A stretch of 64,000 nt of DNA. Origin: Branchiostoma lanceolatum (lineage: Eukaryota; Chordata; Leptocardii; Amphioxiformes; Branchiostomatidae). Position 1 is the first letter of the stretch. The number at the start of each line of letters is the position of its first letter. The translations under genes were made by a program, and so were the position numbers. Positions 10,701 through 22,962 of this stretch are shown one piece after another. The stretch spans positions 2,976,001 to 3,040,000 of the forward strand of contig NC_089723.1 of NCBI RefSeq assembly GCF_035083965.1. Direction: 5' to 3'. The notes beneath the pieces were generated by a model. The model was not told the DNA's origin. It ran no database searches and saw only the letters and a list, made by a program, of their open reading frames with translations.

Positions 10701-13700
10701 TCTGTGATTGTAGTAAGAGTTTTATTTAATTGCATGTTTCTGAACACATTGGAGTCGTATGGCGTAATGGCAGGGTTTTCGGCCCAGAACCCAGCCGTCC
10801 CGGGTTCGAATCCCCTGACGCCACTGATGTTGTGCCCTTGGGAAAGGCACTGAACACAACTATCCTCACCCCACCAAGGTGTAAAAACAGGTATATTATG
10901 TGTGGTTGACGACACCTGCAGCCAGTGTCCCACGTGTAGTGTACCATTGCAATTCTAATGAAATCAAAATAAAATCAAGAACTTTTCCGTACACAATATA
11001 AAGCACTCACCAACAAACTTGAACCATCCACCACCATGATCATTTAATGTAGATGACCTCCTTGATTCCTCTCACAAAGTACACATGTAGCCCTATGTGT
11101 TCAGTATCTATAAGTAGTATTACTTTGACTTTCTACAATGAAACAGCATGGCCTAATGATTCAATGTTTATGTGTTGTTGTGTTCCGAGACCTACGAATA
11201 CAATTACACTGGGGCATATGTCTTCCTGAAATCTGGTCTTGAGTACATGTTCTGTGTCTCTCTGTGTGTTGATTGAATCTTTATTATACCACAGGCAGAC
11301 TTATCAGTCTGACTTTAATTTGTGGTATTTACATGTAGGACTCGTACCAACTTTCATGGTAAATGAACCTTGCGTTCCTCTGTCCAGGTGCCACGACGTA
11401 CAACCACAGCCCAGACAGTGAGTCCAGTCACGATGCCTTCCTCCGGTGGCTGCAGTGTTATTACAACTCAGACATGAGGACGCTGGTGGATCACAACGGA
11501 AGGACCATCTGGTTCAAGGTAAGGACTGAAGGAATGAATAAATGAGTGAGTGAGTGAGTGAGTGAGAGAGAGAGAGTGAGTGAGTGAGTGAAAGAGAGAG
11601 AGTGAGTGATTGAGTGACTGAGAGTGACTGAGTGAGAGTGAGTGAGTGAGTGAGAGGTGCGTGAGTGAGAGTGTGAGTGAGTGAGAGTGATTGAGTGAGT
11701 GAGTGTGAGTGAGAGTGTGATTGAGTGAGTGCATGAGTACATTTGTAAATGTGTGAGTGTGATTGAGTGAGTGTGAGTAAGTGAGTGAGTGAGTGAGTGA
11801 ATGAATTAATAAGTTGAGTGAATAAGTTCAACTTGATGTACGGATATGCAGGAAGGAAGGAATAAATGAATAGGGAGTTACGACGACTCAGACAGGAGGA
11901 CTGAATAAAATAAATGAATGATAGAATGTTATAATTATGTATCAAAATATGTACTTGCATAATACATGAATCGTCAATGAATGTTAGTTAAACTTTGTAT
12001 AATGCTCTGTAGGAATACCTGAGTGTTAATTTTCTTTTAATTTCCCCCTTTCTTTGCCAGGGGGAGGCAGGGCCACTCGCACCAAAAGGTAAAACTTTCA
12101 ATGCAATTTCTTCCAATTTGACTCTCATTCGTACCAGTGTCCATAAAACCGCCATGTTAAACAGGTGGTGAATTTATAAACGCAGCATTAGTTCTGGGGT
12201 CGTGTGGCGCAATGGCAGAGCGTTCGGCTCGGAACCAAGAGGTTCCGGGTTCGAATCCTGTCCTGTCACTGATCTTGTGCCCTTGGGAAATCACTTAACA
12301 CGACTTTCCTCACTCCACCCAGGTGTAAATGAGTACCTGACTTCGGTTGAGGAAGGTCGAATTGAGGTCACCTGGTGGCGCCGAATGGCAGCCCCCCAGA
12401 CCCTTGCGACAGTTCCACGTAGTGCAAGTGTGGATAAAATATGTATATGCATGTTGTGTATTATATGAAACCTGTAAACCCTGCATCAATTCAGTGCTAG
12501 AAAGGCTGCCATTGCAGGTAATTTCTGACCAATAAAAAAAAGTAATCCCCAAGGTGTGCACACTCACACTGGCCTCAAGATGGTCAAAACAGTCTTTAGA
12601 AGGCCTCAAAAATATACGATAAGTTTTGTATGTTGACTTTTTTTGGAACAGGTGGCAAGACTAGAGGGACCAACAAGAAAATGGAGGCTGCTGTGAAGAA
12701 AAGAAAGTCCACAAATAAAGTTGACCAGGCTGAGGTAAATTGACATACATGTATAGATCACACAGATCTGAAAATGTCTTAGTTTAAGTCTTAAGATCTT
12801 TATGCCATCTTGTTTTGTAGGTTTCGGTTATCAACTGGCATTTTGGAGTGTATACATGCATGTACCTCAACCGTGAAATCATGAAACAATGCATGCATTT
12901 CAATGTGTTACCACTGTACTACAGAGGGCCAGGAAAGCCCGACTACTACAGAACTGATTGACAATCCATTATTGTTTACTGGCCATACTCCTTTCGAGTG
13001 TCAACACTGTACTCCAGAATTGTTTCGGCTGTGAATTTAAATGCACATGCAATCTATCCAATTATGTCCCCTTGAAAGTAAATAAATAAACATTATTTTA
13101 GGGTAGGAGTAACTGTTATAGATATAGTTATTCTTGGGGTAAAGATGCAAGGTAGGGTAAAGTTCGGTAAAATTTTGGGGTAAGGTTGAGGTTTGACAGA
13201 AAGTTAGTGGTAAGATTGAAAGCAATAACTCTTTAAAAAACATTTGTTCTAATTGTTTCTCTTGTTTCTCCCCAGACTGTGAAGAAAGTCAAAGTAGAGG
13301 TCAAGACAGAAACCAGCAAAGGCAGCAAATCCAAGAAAACTCAAAAAAGGTACCGGAAAAATTATGATTCATACAATACTGGCAAACTGCTATGCAGTCG
13401 TGCAGTTGACACTTTTCAGCCTATCCCATAATTCCCTGGCAAATTTCCAGCTATTTTTATTTGCTTAGTACAACTGAGATGGGCGCCGACTTTAACTTTT
13501 TTTTACAACAGCTAAACCTGCTTTTGGGCTTAACACACTATAGTTTTGTACATAAAGTAAAAGCTGCATATAAGACCGGACTTTAAAGGGATTGGCACTC
13601 CAGTTTTGATTTGTTTTGATTTGATAAGTGCGCTGGGATGTTAAGTATTCTCAAGCAGTGGCTTACCTCAAACTCAGGACCTCAATTTATCATTTTTCTA

Positions 13701-14607
13701 AAGCCAATTGTTTTTTGATAATCCTGTAATTTGACAAGAGCCCAATTTGGGCTCTGACCTTTATAGAAGATATACAAGACAAATCAACATAGCCTGATAA
13801 ACGAAACAAAAGTACCGAACATTTTACAGCGTAATTTGAAAAATAGAACTCAAGCCATGTTGACGTAATATGTTTCTTGGGATTAGGAACACCAGACCAA
13901 AACATCCTAGCACCAAGGTTGGCACAGGCACTCCAAAAAGTACTACAGTGGGCAGGACCAGAAGCAAGTCTGCACAGGCACCAGCAAAGAACACTCAAGC
14001 CAGGCCGAGGAGGACCACAAAGGCTACAGGTGGGCAATTCAGAATATTTTGGTGGTCTTTGTTACTTGTAATGGTCTAACAGTTCAACTAAATACGCTCT
14101 GGATGGTTTGTTATGAATTAAGTTGGTATGTGGTTTTGTCTTGACTATAAAAGAAATGGACAAATGGTAAAGTTAGATTTCAAATGCCCCAGCAGTATTC
14201 TTTGGTACTGCAGTGGAAATTTTTTTCCTTACTTTGTGACAGTCGATTGTTGTGCATTTTTCATGCTAAGGAAGTCAGTAGAGCATTGATAAATTTCTTG
14301 ATGTTTCATGTCTTCCCCCTGATGGAGATATGATTATTGTTATCATTTAAAAAAACTTGTAAAATTTGTAAAGCCCTGCACTTTGTATTATGTAGTATGC
14401 AAGAAAGGTTCTTTGGTGAAGGGTGAAGAGTGGAACAAGGTACTAAGTACTGTTCTAGATCTAGTAAGAATTGCAATGGTATTACTATAATGAAGCACTT
14501 TCTAGTGAGGTCTCAATTATCACCTTCTGTTTTCAGCAAAGACCCCGCATCAGCCTCTGCCCAAAAGGGCCTCAACAAGACGAGTGGGACAGAAGTCTAG
14601 GAAGTAA
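4798..14607 (+). CDS. NEIL1: Endonuclease VIII-like 1 (NEIL1) DNA glycosylase/AP lyase, 11 coding exons
   Basis: Coding exons: 4798-5069, 5780-5953, 8760-8879, 9381-9456, 10579-10666, 11388-11518, 12061-12088, 12652-12734, 13276-13349, 13887-14029, 14537-14607. They join in frame to 419 aa (human NEIL1 is 390 aa). NEIL1 excises oxidised bases in the nucleus in base excision repair. The protein starts MPEGPELHLASRFV, with the catalytic Pro2 and Glu3 exposed once Met1 is removed, and keeps the conserved Lys (K55) in SRGKE. The N-terminal Fpg/Nei fold spans about 1-135, and the H2TH region (FNGVGNYLRAEVLYR) about 175-190. The zincless finger NGRTIWFKGEAGPLAPKG lies at 280-297, with the conserved Arg at 282. 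The tail (300-419) is Lys/Arg-rich and probably disordered, as in vertebrates. The family's Lys242 position (human numbering) is Thr here. Every junction is GT-AG and in frame. No AATAAA was found close downstream. Confidence 0.95.
5998..8357. repeat. 67-bp minisatellite, about 35 units, in NEIL1 intron 2
   Basis: The period is exactly 67 bp, checked at successive CACCAGC positions 6071, 6138 and 6205. Each unit contains GTAACACACCAGCTTCTG, CTGCCTAGATTCTGTATG and TATAACCACCCTTCGG. Units fall into a few variants (CTGTATCTGCTGCC or CTGTGTCTGTTGCC; TTTATCGG or TTTATCAG) that recur in blocks, pointing to higher-order duplication. Open frames on the minus strand (for example 5978-6205) come from the repeat and are not genes. 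Confidence 0.97.
10751..10980 (+). mobile_element. tRNA-derived SINE in NEIL1 intron 5
   Basis: An A-box-like TGGCGTAATGGC is followed about 40 bp later by a B box in GGGTTCGAATCCCCTGACGC. Then come the shared body block TTGTGCCCTTGGGAAAGGCA and a tail ending AATCAAAATAAAATCAAG. The acceptor ends do not pair, so this is not a functional tRNA. Related copies lie at 12196, 36977 and 45567-45752 (minus), with a fragment at 26326. Confidence 0.85.
11542..11812. repeat. (TGAG)n microsatellite in NEIL1 intron 6
   Basis: Long imperfect GAGT/GTGA tetranucleotide tract starting about 25 bp after the exon 6 donor. The minus-strand open frames made of Ser/His/Leu/Thr repeats are artefacts of it. Confidence 0.95.
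12196..12440 (+). mobile_element. tRNA-derived SINE in NEIL1 intron 7
   Basis: The head TGTGGCGCAATGGCAGAGCG resembles a tRNA D-arm, and CCGGGTTCGAATCC a T-arm. The body block GTGCCCTTGGGAAATCACTT follows. The 3' part (GGTCACCTGGTGGCGCC onward) differs from the copy at 10751, suggesting a distinct subfamily. Confidence 0.82.
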
Positions 14608-14631
14608 CCACGCATGGTGATCCTACATGTA

Positions 14632-14905
14632 CTTTCCAAGCAGATGTCTGGAAGTGAAATCTAAAAGTTTTCCCAGTTTTCTTGGAGATTATCATGATCA
14701 AACACTGTTGAAAGGGAAGCAAGCACTCTCTGGATACGCACAATACTTAGGACAAAGGAAATGGTTACTGTTATTACTCCAAGCAGATGTCTGGAAGTAG
14801 AATGTAAAGGTTTTCCCAACATCTGCTTGGAAGTTGAAGATTATTATGATCCAAACTGTGGAGAGGGAAGTCTTCATGACAAGATACTCAGGAAAAAGAT
14901 ACTAG
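14632..14905. repeat. Two-unit ~145-bp tandem repeat just downstream of NEIL1
   Basis: CCAAGCAGATGTCTGGAAGT occurs at about 14637 and again at about 14780, each followed by similar TTTTCCCA and GATTAT(C/T)ATGATC sequence. Probably lies in the NEIL1 3' UTR or the flanking DNA. It contains the CCAAGCAGA core also used by one MITE family. Confidence 0.7.
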
Positions 14906-14980
14906 TCCAATGGCAAAGGTTACCATTATATAACTGAAGGTTTATAATACACCAGCAGCACTAGGCTGATGTGGCCTTTT

Positions 14981-15293
14981 TAGTCCATATGCAGACTTTT
15001 AAGTCTAGATACAGACTTTTTAGTCTACCTACAGACTTTTTTAGTTTAGCTACAGACCTTTTAGTCTAGATATAGACTTTTTAGTCTGCATACAGACTTT
15101 TTAGTCTGGATATAGACATTTTAGTCTAGATATAGACTTTTTTAGTCTAGATACAGACTTTTTAGTCTAGATATAGACTTTTTAGTCTAGATACAGACTT
15201 TTTAGTCTACATGCAGGACATGTTACTCTAGATACAGAAGGTTTTAGTCTAGATATAGTCCAGATACAGATGTTTTAGTCTAGATACAGACAA
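14981..15293. repeat. ~20-bp tandem repeat (TAGTCTAGATACAGACTTTT)
   Basis: About fifteen imperfect units with the core TCTAGATA(C/T)AGACTTTT, 375 bp or more past the NEIL1 stop. The XbaI-type palindrome TCTAGA recurs once per unit. No coding sequence. Confidence 0.92.
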
Positions 15294-15763
15294 GATTTGT
15301 ACTTAAGCATTGAAATAGTTAAATTTCACACGTAATTAACATCCAAAAGTTAAAGGCGCTCTTTTTGTGAAACAACATCTACTTTGTTTCTCCAGTGATT
15401 TACTACAAGGGTGAGATGTACATGCACTAGAACACATTGTCTCAGGACTGGTCCGATTATGTAGACTATTTTATTTGATCCCAGGTGACCAATAGAATAA
15501 GACAGACATAACAAATAGAATAGATATAACACATCACTGCATTGTTTTTATGAGACTAGTATTAATTTTCGTATTTTTTCTACTGCCAGTCTCATCATTT
15601 CACCATATGTAATATATATATATGTCTAGACGCAATTGTTAGGCAATTGTAAGCACTTGCACACATTTATGGTAGGGAATTCTTAACAGAGAGATTAAAT
15701 CCATATGACAATTGACATCGCTGCAGGTCTCTGTGTGTGTGAATATGTATGCACGCGAATGTC

Positions 15764-15885
15764 AATCTCCAAGCAGATCTATCAGTTGCAAAGACCGTAT
15801 CAAACTGGCAGAAGAAGTATGCTATAGAAGCTCATTCTTCCAGTTGGATACGGTCTTTGCAATCCGTCGGGCCTGCTTGGAGGCT
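15764..15885. mobile_element. MITE, CTCCAAGCAGA terminal family
   Basis: Left end AATCTCCAAGCAGATC and right end GCCTGCTTGGAGGCTT, with inner arms TTGCAAAGACCGTATC and GATACGGTCTTTGCAA. It is a foldback element with no gene, closely related internally to the one at 3281-3412. Confidence 0.75.
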
Positions 15886-15989
15886 TCATATATGTGTGAG
15901 TGTACCCTCACAGCATCATGTTTTATGCAACACCTTACACATGCACCATTCAATTAAAACCATTCACCATGCACCTAATCATAAAACCA

Positions 15990-16130
15990 CCTTAATACGT
16001 TGAGAAAAGTTAGACATCCAGGTAGTAAGATACGCCAAAAATAATTATTCAAGCAACTGGATAAAATTTTGAAACAGACGTTTCAGACAGCATCCACTGC
16101 CTGATTTCGTATGCATGTCAGACGAAGAAC
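15990..16130. repeat. Fragment of the CAGACGTTTCAGACAGCAT dispersed repeat
   Basis: Contains TTAGACATCCAGGTA, TACGCCAAA and CAGACGTTTCAGACAGCAT in the same order as the foldback element at 26820-27035. The CAGACGTTTCAGACAGCAT segment also occurs near 23260 and, degraded, near 23820. Confidence 0.6.
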
Positions 16131-16693
16131 CCTTGATCTTTTCTCTTACTGTACATTATCTCTAGAACTACATCAAAAAGAGGTCATTGAACCGAGAGTT
16201 CAAAAGAGGACATCGCCCCTATTTTACCGTGGTCCGTACACACGTACGGTCACCGCTATGACCTTGAGAGCTAACATCCCTATCCCTGCTGTGACATGCA
16301 TGCAAAGTAAGGTCTCATACATGAGTTTTGGCTCTTTATTGATTTAATGTAGAGTCTTTTATGGGCGCGTTCCTTGCGAGCTAACGGGGAATATGTTGAT
16401 ATTTTCCGTTTACCCTAGCTACATCGTGTAAAAAATCTAACAGCGTCAATCCACAAATAATTTTTGGTAACTACAAACTACCCTTTCAGCGTACGAACAT
16501 ACCACTGAGCTAATGACTGTGCCCCTCATACCTAGATTGCCAGTAAAACAAGCATTTTCGAAATAATTTTTCAGTAACAAAAAAGCTTTCACGACTTTTA
16601 TATATCAGATCATAACGACTGTCTAAAAAGGGGTTTTTATAAACACACGTTTTCATTTGAAGATCGGACTCGTTTAGGCACCCGCTCAGAGTA

Positions 16694-19600
16694 ATGCACG
16701 AAAGAGCCCGTAAGTTGGCATTTCTGTTAGACATGGCTTGGGCGGTGTTCCTCCTAGTCGGGTCCGCTCTGTGCACGATCTGTTCTGTCACTGCACAAGA
16801 GGCGAACCTTACAGGTAAACTCTCCTTGTTTTCTAGGGTTATTCTCTAGTGTTCTGACATTCCCAAACCCTAACCATTATCCTGCATATTAGGTGTAGCG
16901 CTGTTGAATGTTGGAACATAGGGGTGACAGAACATGAGACTGTCCACATTTTCTTGTGTATGAGCATCTGTTTTATCGCTTAAAGAAGCCAAAGAGCACA
17001 AGAAGCGAACCTTACAGGTAAACTCGCGTTCTTTTGTAGTGTTATACCTTAATGTTCCGACATTCCCTAACCATTATCCTGCATATTAGGTGTGTTGGGG
17101 TGTAGCATATAGGAGTGACGGAACACAAGGCTCTCGTTTTCTTGTGTATGAGCTTTTGTTTGATCACAAAGAGCGCAAGAGGCAAACCTTACTGTTCAAC
17201 TTGTTTGTTTTCTAGGGTTATTCTCTAGTGTTATGACATTCTCAAACCCTAACCATTATCCTGCATATTAGGTGTGTTTGGGTGTAGCGCTGTTGAATGT
17301 TGGAACATAGGGTTGTCGGAGCACAAGGCTGTCGTTTTCTTGTGTATGCGTAAATTCTGTTTGATAACTCAATGGCAGACAAAGGGCGTAAGATGCGAAC
17401 CTTACAGGTAAACTTGCTTTGCTTTCTAGCATTCCCTAATAAAAACCACATCTTCAAATATTATAGGGGTGTTGGAATGTTGGGTTGTTGGAACATAGGG
17501 CTGATGAAACATAAGGCTGTTCCTGTTTTCCTGTGTATGGGCATCTGTTTGATAGCTTAAAGGAGGTCAAGCTGGGTTTGTTTTCTAAGCTAGAATCCAT
17601 GTACTGATTCTTCGTTACAGACTAAAAATGCATACCGCACCATATGATGGGAGCTAAGGTACCAAACACCCTAAGCTCCATTCATTTCACGGCAAAATCT
17701 GACCGAGCCCATATTTCCGTGAACTTGAATGTTTTGTTTTTTCTTCATCATTGTTATTCTGGTCACCATCCGGCTGCTTTCGTTACGGGTCACCATTACT
17801 GAACTTTCGCGGGAGTATGGGGGAGGGGCTGAATTGCAACGTTTTCCTAGCTTCATGTATCTCTGTTTTCTAACAGAGAAGGGGAACATTACATTAAATA
17901 GAATGCATCGCATTATTCGAACACGCTTCACATGCACCGTGTGCATCGCGTGTCGAATTACGAATACCGAATTGACGATGTAAATGATGTTTTATTCGAG
18001 GACACAAAACGTTTGGATCATCTCTCATTGAAATGCGTGTTTTTCTAGCCTCAAATGCAGACTCCTTCCAGCTGTTTTCTTTTTCAAGTTACTGTTTTTA
18101 AACTACTACATTTTTTTCTTCTTATTGCTGGCCGGGAAGGAAATTTAAAAAATGTAATACTATTAAAACTGTAACTTGACAAAGAAAGCAGCTGGGAGGA
18201 GTCTGCATCGGAGGCTAGTGTTTTCCCGTGTGGGTTAGACAAAGACGAGATGAGGGACAATTAGGAAGAAGCAGAATCTGGTAGCTATGTAAACGCACGG
18301 CTACGTAAGGATTTAGACGACCCAACATCTGCTCGGAGATGAACCAGTTGCTCACCACTACCGTTTCCCCTAGCCTCTAAAAGGCTTCACAGGTCGCTGG
18401 ATATAGGTCGCAACTGTAACTTATGTGGCGGACCAGCTCATCTTGCATGTTTTCCGTCTTTTAGGCCAATCTATACTATTTTCCCAGCGACCTGTGAAGC
18501 CTGGTAGAGCTAGTTTCCCCCACAGCTAAGGATTTTCTTGACTTGACTTTTATTTTCTCCCTCCTAGCTGGATACCATTGTACCAAGACTCGCGAAGTCT
18601 GCTCTATGACCCTCTATTTCTGGCCCTTCCACCCATTTTGTTACTTCACACAAAGAGATTGACTTTCTTTTCTTGCTTGCCTTTTGTGTGCTATTGTGTG
18701 CATGTTTCTGAGGTCTTCAACAAATACCCTACTTTCTAAGAGGGTATGGATCGTAGAATTCGGCAAATAAAGAGGAATTATTGGCCAGTAGAGTCAGTCC
18801 ACATTCAGGGTTGATATTTCGCCCTTGCAAATGAAACCCTCCGGTGGCCAAACTTCCCTGGGAAATATCCTCCCTAAATAAAGCTGGCGTAGTTAGTCCG
18901 GTAGAGACTAGTCAACAAACACAGTACAGCATTGTCATCATCACAAGTTATAAATACATCACTATGCCTTATGACTATCATTGTCTGTGGAACGATTGAT
19001 TAATTGGATGGTTGAGAGGTCTTAATCTGAATACTCACCGTTGTACAGATAACCCAATCGTCAGAGCTAATAATCAACCGTCTGTTCTTTTTCTTTATAT
19101 CTAGACTCCGTTGGCTCCAACACGGTCATTGTGGGCGCTGTGGAGGTAAAGTTTTCAATTATCCATTTATTTTACCTCTAGACAAATGGGTTGCCCCTTC
19201 AACTTATAGAAATTGATTTCTTAGAGCGTCCTGTATATACAGACATGTTACATTCAGTGTGTTCGGGACAAAAGTGGACGACAATCGCTGGAACACAGTT
19301 GATTCAGTTGTCGCTTCAATCTACAAAAGCATTCATCCACCGGGTTACATAATTAGCATGCACAGTATCTTAAAAAGCAGTGGGTTTGAGAGATCTCTAG
19401 CGCAGACACTATACTTTACTTTATCTCGTAGGAAAAATTCACGGTGTAAGGAAAATGAACATGTTCACTAAATTTTACCTTCACGGTAATCTCCAAGCAG
19501 ATCCACACCGGGCGCGAAAATCGTAGTATGCTAGCCAGAGAGGGTCCAGTCAAATGAACCCTCCCTGGCTGACTGGACCCTAGCATACTACGATTTTCGC

Positions 19601-22600
19601 GCCCGGCGTGGATCTGCTTGGAGATTACCTTCACGGTAGCTGCGAGTGATTTGCAGAACGTATGTGTGAAGGAATCATAAATGATAACAACAGTTGTTTT
19701 CACGGTGATGATAATTTCACGGTTCAGTGGTGACAATGAAAACAGTAGACATAAAGTTACATGTACAGTGAAAGAAACAAGAATTACAGTACCAACTCAC
19801 ACCCACCCTACCCATCTGTACAGTTTAGGTATTCAAGAGTGTACCTTAGCCCGATAGGGTATCAAACTTAATGCACAATAAAGGCTATCATTATACTGGG
19901 GGACGTTTCGTTAGAGATCTCTTAAGACGCAGTTTTTCTGGGGTGTCGGATATATGTGAACTGTCGGATAAATGGTACTATAGGAGTTATCATTGGATGT
20001 TAGAAGTTTAAATGACTTTCAGGGTACGTAAAGAGAACTTGTCGATTCTTCCATGTTAATGAATGAATAAATGTCTGTTTGTGCCTTTAGCATACTGTTT
20101 ATCTCAAGAAGAAGGAGGATGGCTCCTATGAAGGGTTCGACCAAGACGTTCTCGATGAGATCTCCAAACTGACTGGGCTGGACTTTCGTATTAAGGTACA
20201 GATAAACATTGTAATGTTTCCAAATCTGTAGGCTATTCCTTAATGTAATAGAAGTAGACAAAAAATGTACAAGAAAATTCCCCCACTTTAGATATATGAA
20301 TGATAGAGAAACATTATGATACTACCTTTTGGATTTTATAAACTACATTTATCTATTAATAAACATACACCCGCCTTCATTTTTATCATCACTAGCAAGT
20401 GAGAGGAAGCCTAAATCACTTGTACAAACTGGAGGTCTATACTGATAGTTGTTGTTGTTGTTGTTGTGTCATATGCTTAGCGTAAGTGTCACGGATTAAT
20501 TATTAATGTTATTTTTATGTAGATTTGACCTTCATATTCAATTGCATTTATCTCAAATCAAGGAGGTGAACTGAAGGGCAAGGTCGGTCAAATCAGTCAA
20601 GGTTTTCTTGGGATTAAACCTCTATTCTGGTTAACCACATGTTCAGCGTTGAAAACAAGTCCTTATTATTAGGACAAAGTTGAACCATAGCTGACCGAAG
20701 TTGTTGCTGTAGATGAAAGTTTGAGAGTCAGTCTATGTATGTAGACTGCTGGTCGAATAGAACTTAACATCAGATTTTCAGCTTTGGCTCGTCTTTGTGC
20801 ACGATGTTTGGCAGGGGCATCACATGGAATTTTTGTATTTAATTTGTTGCTATCTTAAAGCCCCTGTCTCAGTGGACCCGTTGCACGTTTGTGACCTCGC
20901 TGCGACCGACCGATTAAAAAAAAAAAACTTTCAAACTTTATTGATTCAATCAGCATTGCAGTCCTTTATCATAGGACTGAATTGCATTGATTTTACAAAC
21001 ACTTCTAGTATTGGACTTTGGATGATTAAATCCATAGAGCATAAAAACATTATTATTCACATTGTTAAAACGTTGATAACAACATTGCCAACAATAGCAA
21101 CGTGGACATATAGACGTAGAGTTTTTGGCGGGCATTGCACGGCCATAGATGACAGAGTTTTGGGGATAAATGAGTTTTTGTGTCTATATGATCTGCCTAG
21201 TGGTTTGACAGCGCTCTCATCGAATTTCATCAATAAAACATTAATCTTTTTACGCTTCTGTGCTTGTTATCTTTTAAGTAATACCTCTACGTTTGGTATG
21301 ATATTTCCGTTATAAAAACATGGATAACACAAAAATTAATCCAGTTTAGGACTCAGTGAGGTCGCCAACTGTCGCAGGTCTAGTGAGACAGGGGATTTAT
21401 CCCAGTGGAATGGAGATGTACAGTAATTCAAAGGTCTTCATTTATCCATCCAGCCCCCGGATGACGGGCGGTACGGAATGCAAGTTGACGGGCAGTGGAG
21501 TGGGATGGTCCAAGAGCTCATCGACAAGGTACGACTTACAAGACCGCCATGTCGCTGTTCTGCATACTACTTTTATCGGCCCTTTGAATCTTTCCCCCCA
21601 AAGCAAGGTCCATTTTAATGACGTCATTTGATTGCAGACTTGCTATCATACATCAAAATAAACTTTGATATAAAAGATTTAAAAGAATCAATGGCAGCAC
21701 TGTTCCCTTCTGGTGGAACAAACAAGGTTCTGGCCGCCCATAAACTATTTCCTACAGCGGGCTTGGCTTGGCTTCAGCCAGTCACTCGGGCCCACTAGCT
21801 ACTCTCCAAGCAGAGGAGTTTGTCCGGCAGGTTTTTTTAGGCGTTTTTGTCGGGCTTTCTACTTTGTCATTTTTTTTTTTTTTTGTCTAGTCAACCCACA
21901 GTGGGTTGCTAGACCAAAAAAACATGACAAAGTAGAAAACCCGACAAGAACGCCTAAAAACACGTCAAAAACCTGCCAGACCCACTCCTCTGCTTCGAGA
22001 GTAGCCTCTAGCCACGTAGTATGATCTCTAGTATACTTCAAATGACCGTTGAGGGCATAAACCTAACGGTGCTGAGGCGAAACCAGCCGTAATTCCACAC
22101 AATTCGTCACCGCACCGGACGACTCAAATTTAGCGTAAAGCGAAATAATTGTGGTCATTTAAGTGAATACTATGACAATCATGACGTTTACTTAAGTTGC
22201 ATAATCTACGTTTCAAGACATTACCTCAAACCAAGTGACATAGTTCTACATTGTAACTTTTTGATTGAAATGTGTAATTCATTGTATCTACTCCCAATAT
22301 TAACGGTGACCGGTTGTTTCGCCACATTGACTGTTCGCTACAGTCGTTTCGTTACAACTTACCCCTTGACATGATCATAGCAACAAGCTAGTTGGGTAAC
22401 CTTCGCTGTTTTATGTTTGTAATGTTTAAGCCAATCCAATCAATAGAAAATAAAAAAGTGACATATGTCATGAATATGTAATCCCAATCATTTACCACTC
22501 ACGTTTTATAAGAAATAAAAAATAATAATAAAAAAATAGATTATGACTAGTACAACATTGTATTCCAGAAAATCGACATGGCAATGGGACTGTACATCAC

Positions 22601-22892
22601 AGCGATGAGAGAGAGACACATCGACTTCAGCAAACCGCTTCTGGCGGAACATATGGAAATGCTGATAAAGAAACCCATGGTAAGCTGTTTTGATATATAT
22701 ATTTTTTTTGCACAATTCATACGAAATTGTGACAATTATGCACTCACTGTTATTCACTCAACTTTGATAGCCTCTACCAGGTCTACCTACAGGGTACGGA
22801 TCGTAGAATTTGGCATAGAGGGGAATGATTGGCAGGTACAGTCAGTCCGCGGGAAGATTAACACACACACACACACACACGCACGCACACGC

Positions 22893-22962
<70 letters not shown>

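Noticed and set aside
12196-12270. Possible tRNA gene with GTGGCGCAATGG and GGTTCGAATCC
   Set aside because: Acceptor arms do not pair and the element continues into a SINE body present elsewhere.
20797-21315. 172-codon open frame on the plus strand
   Set aside because: It spans the left terminus of a TIR element in an intron, has no recognisable domain and no sign of coding constraint.
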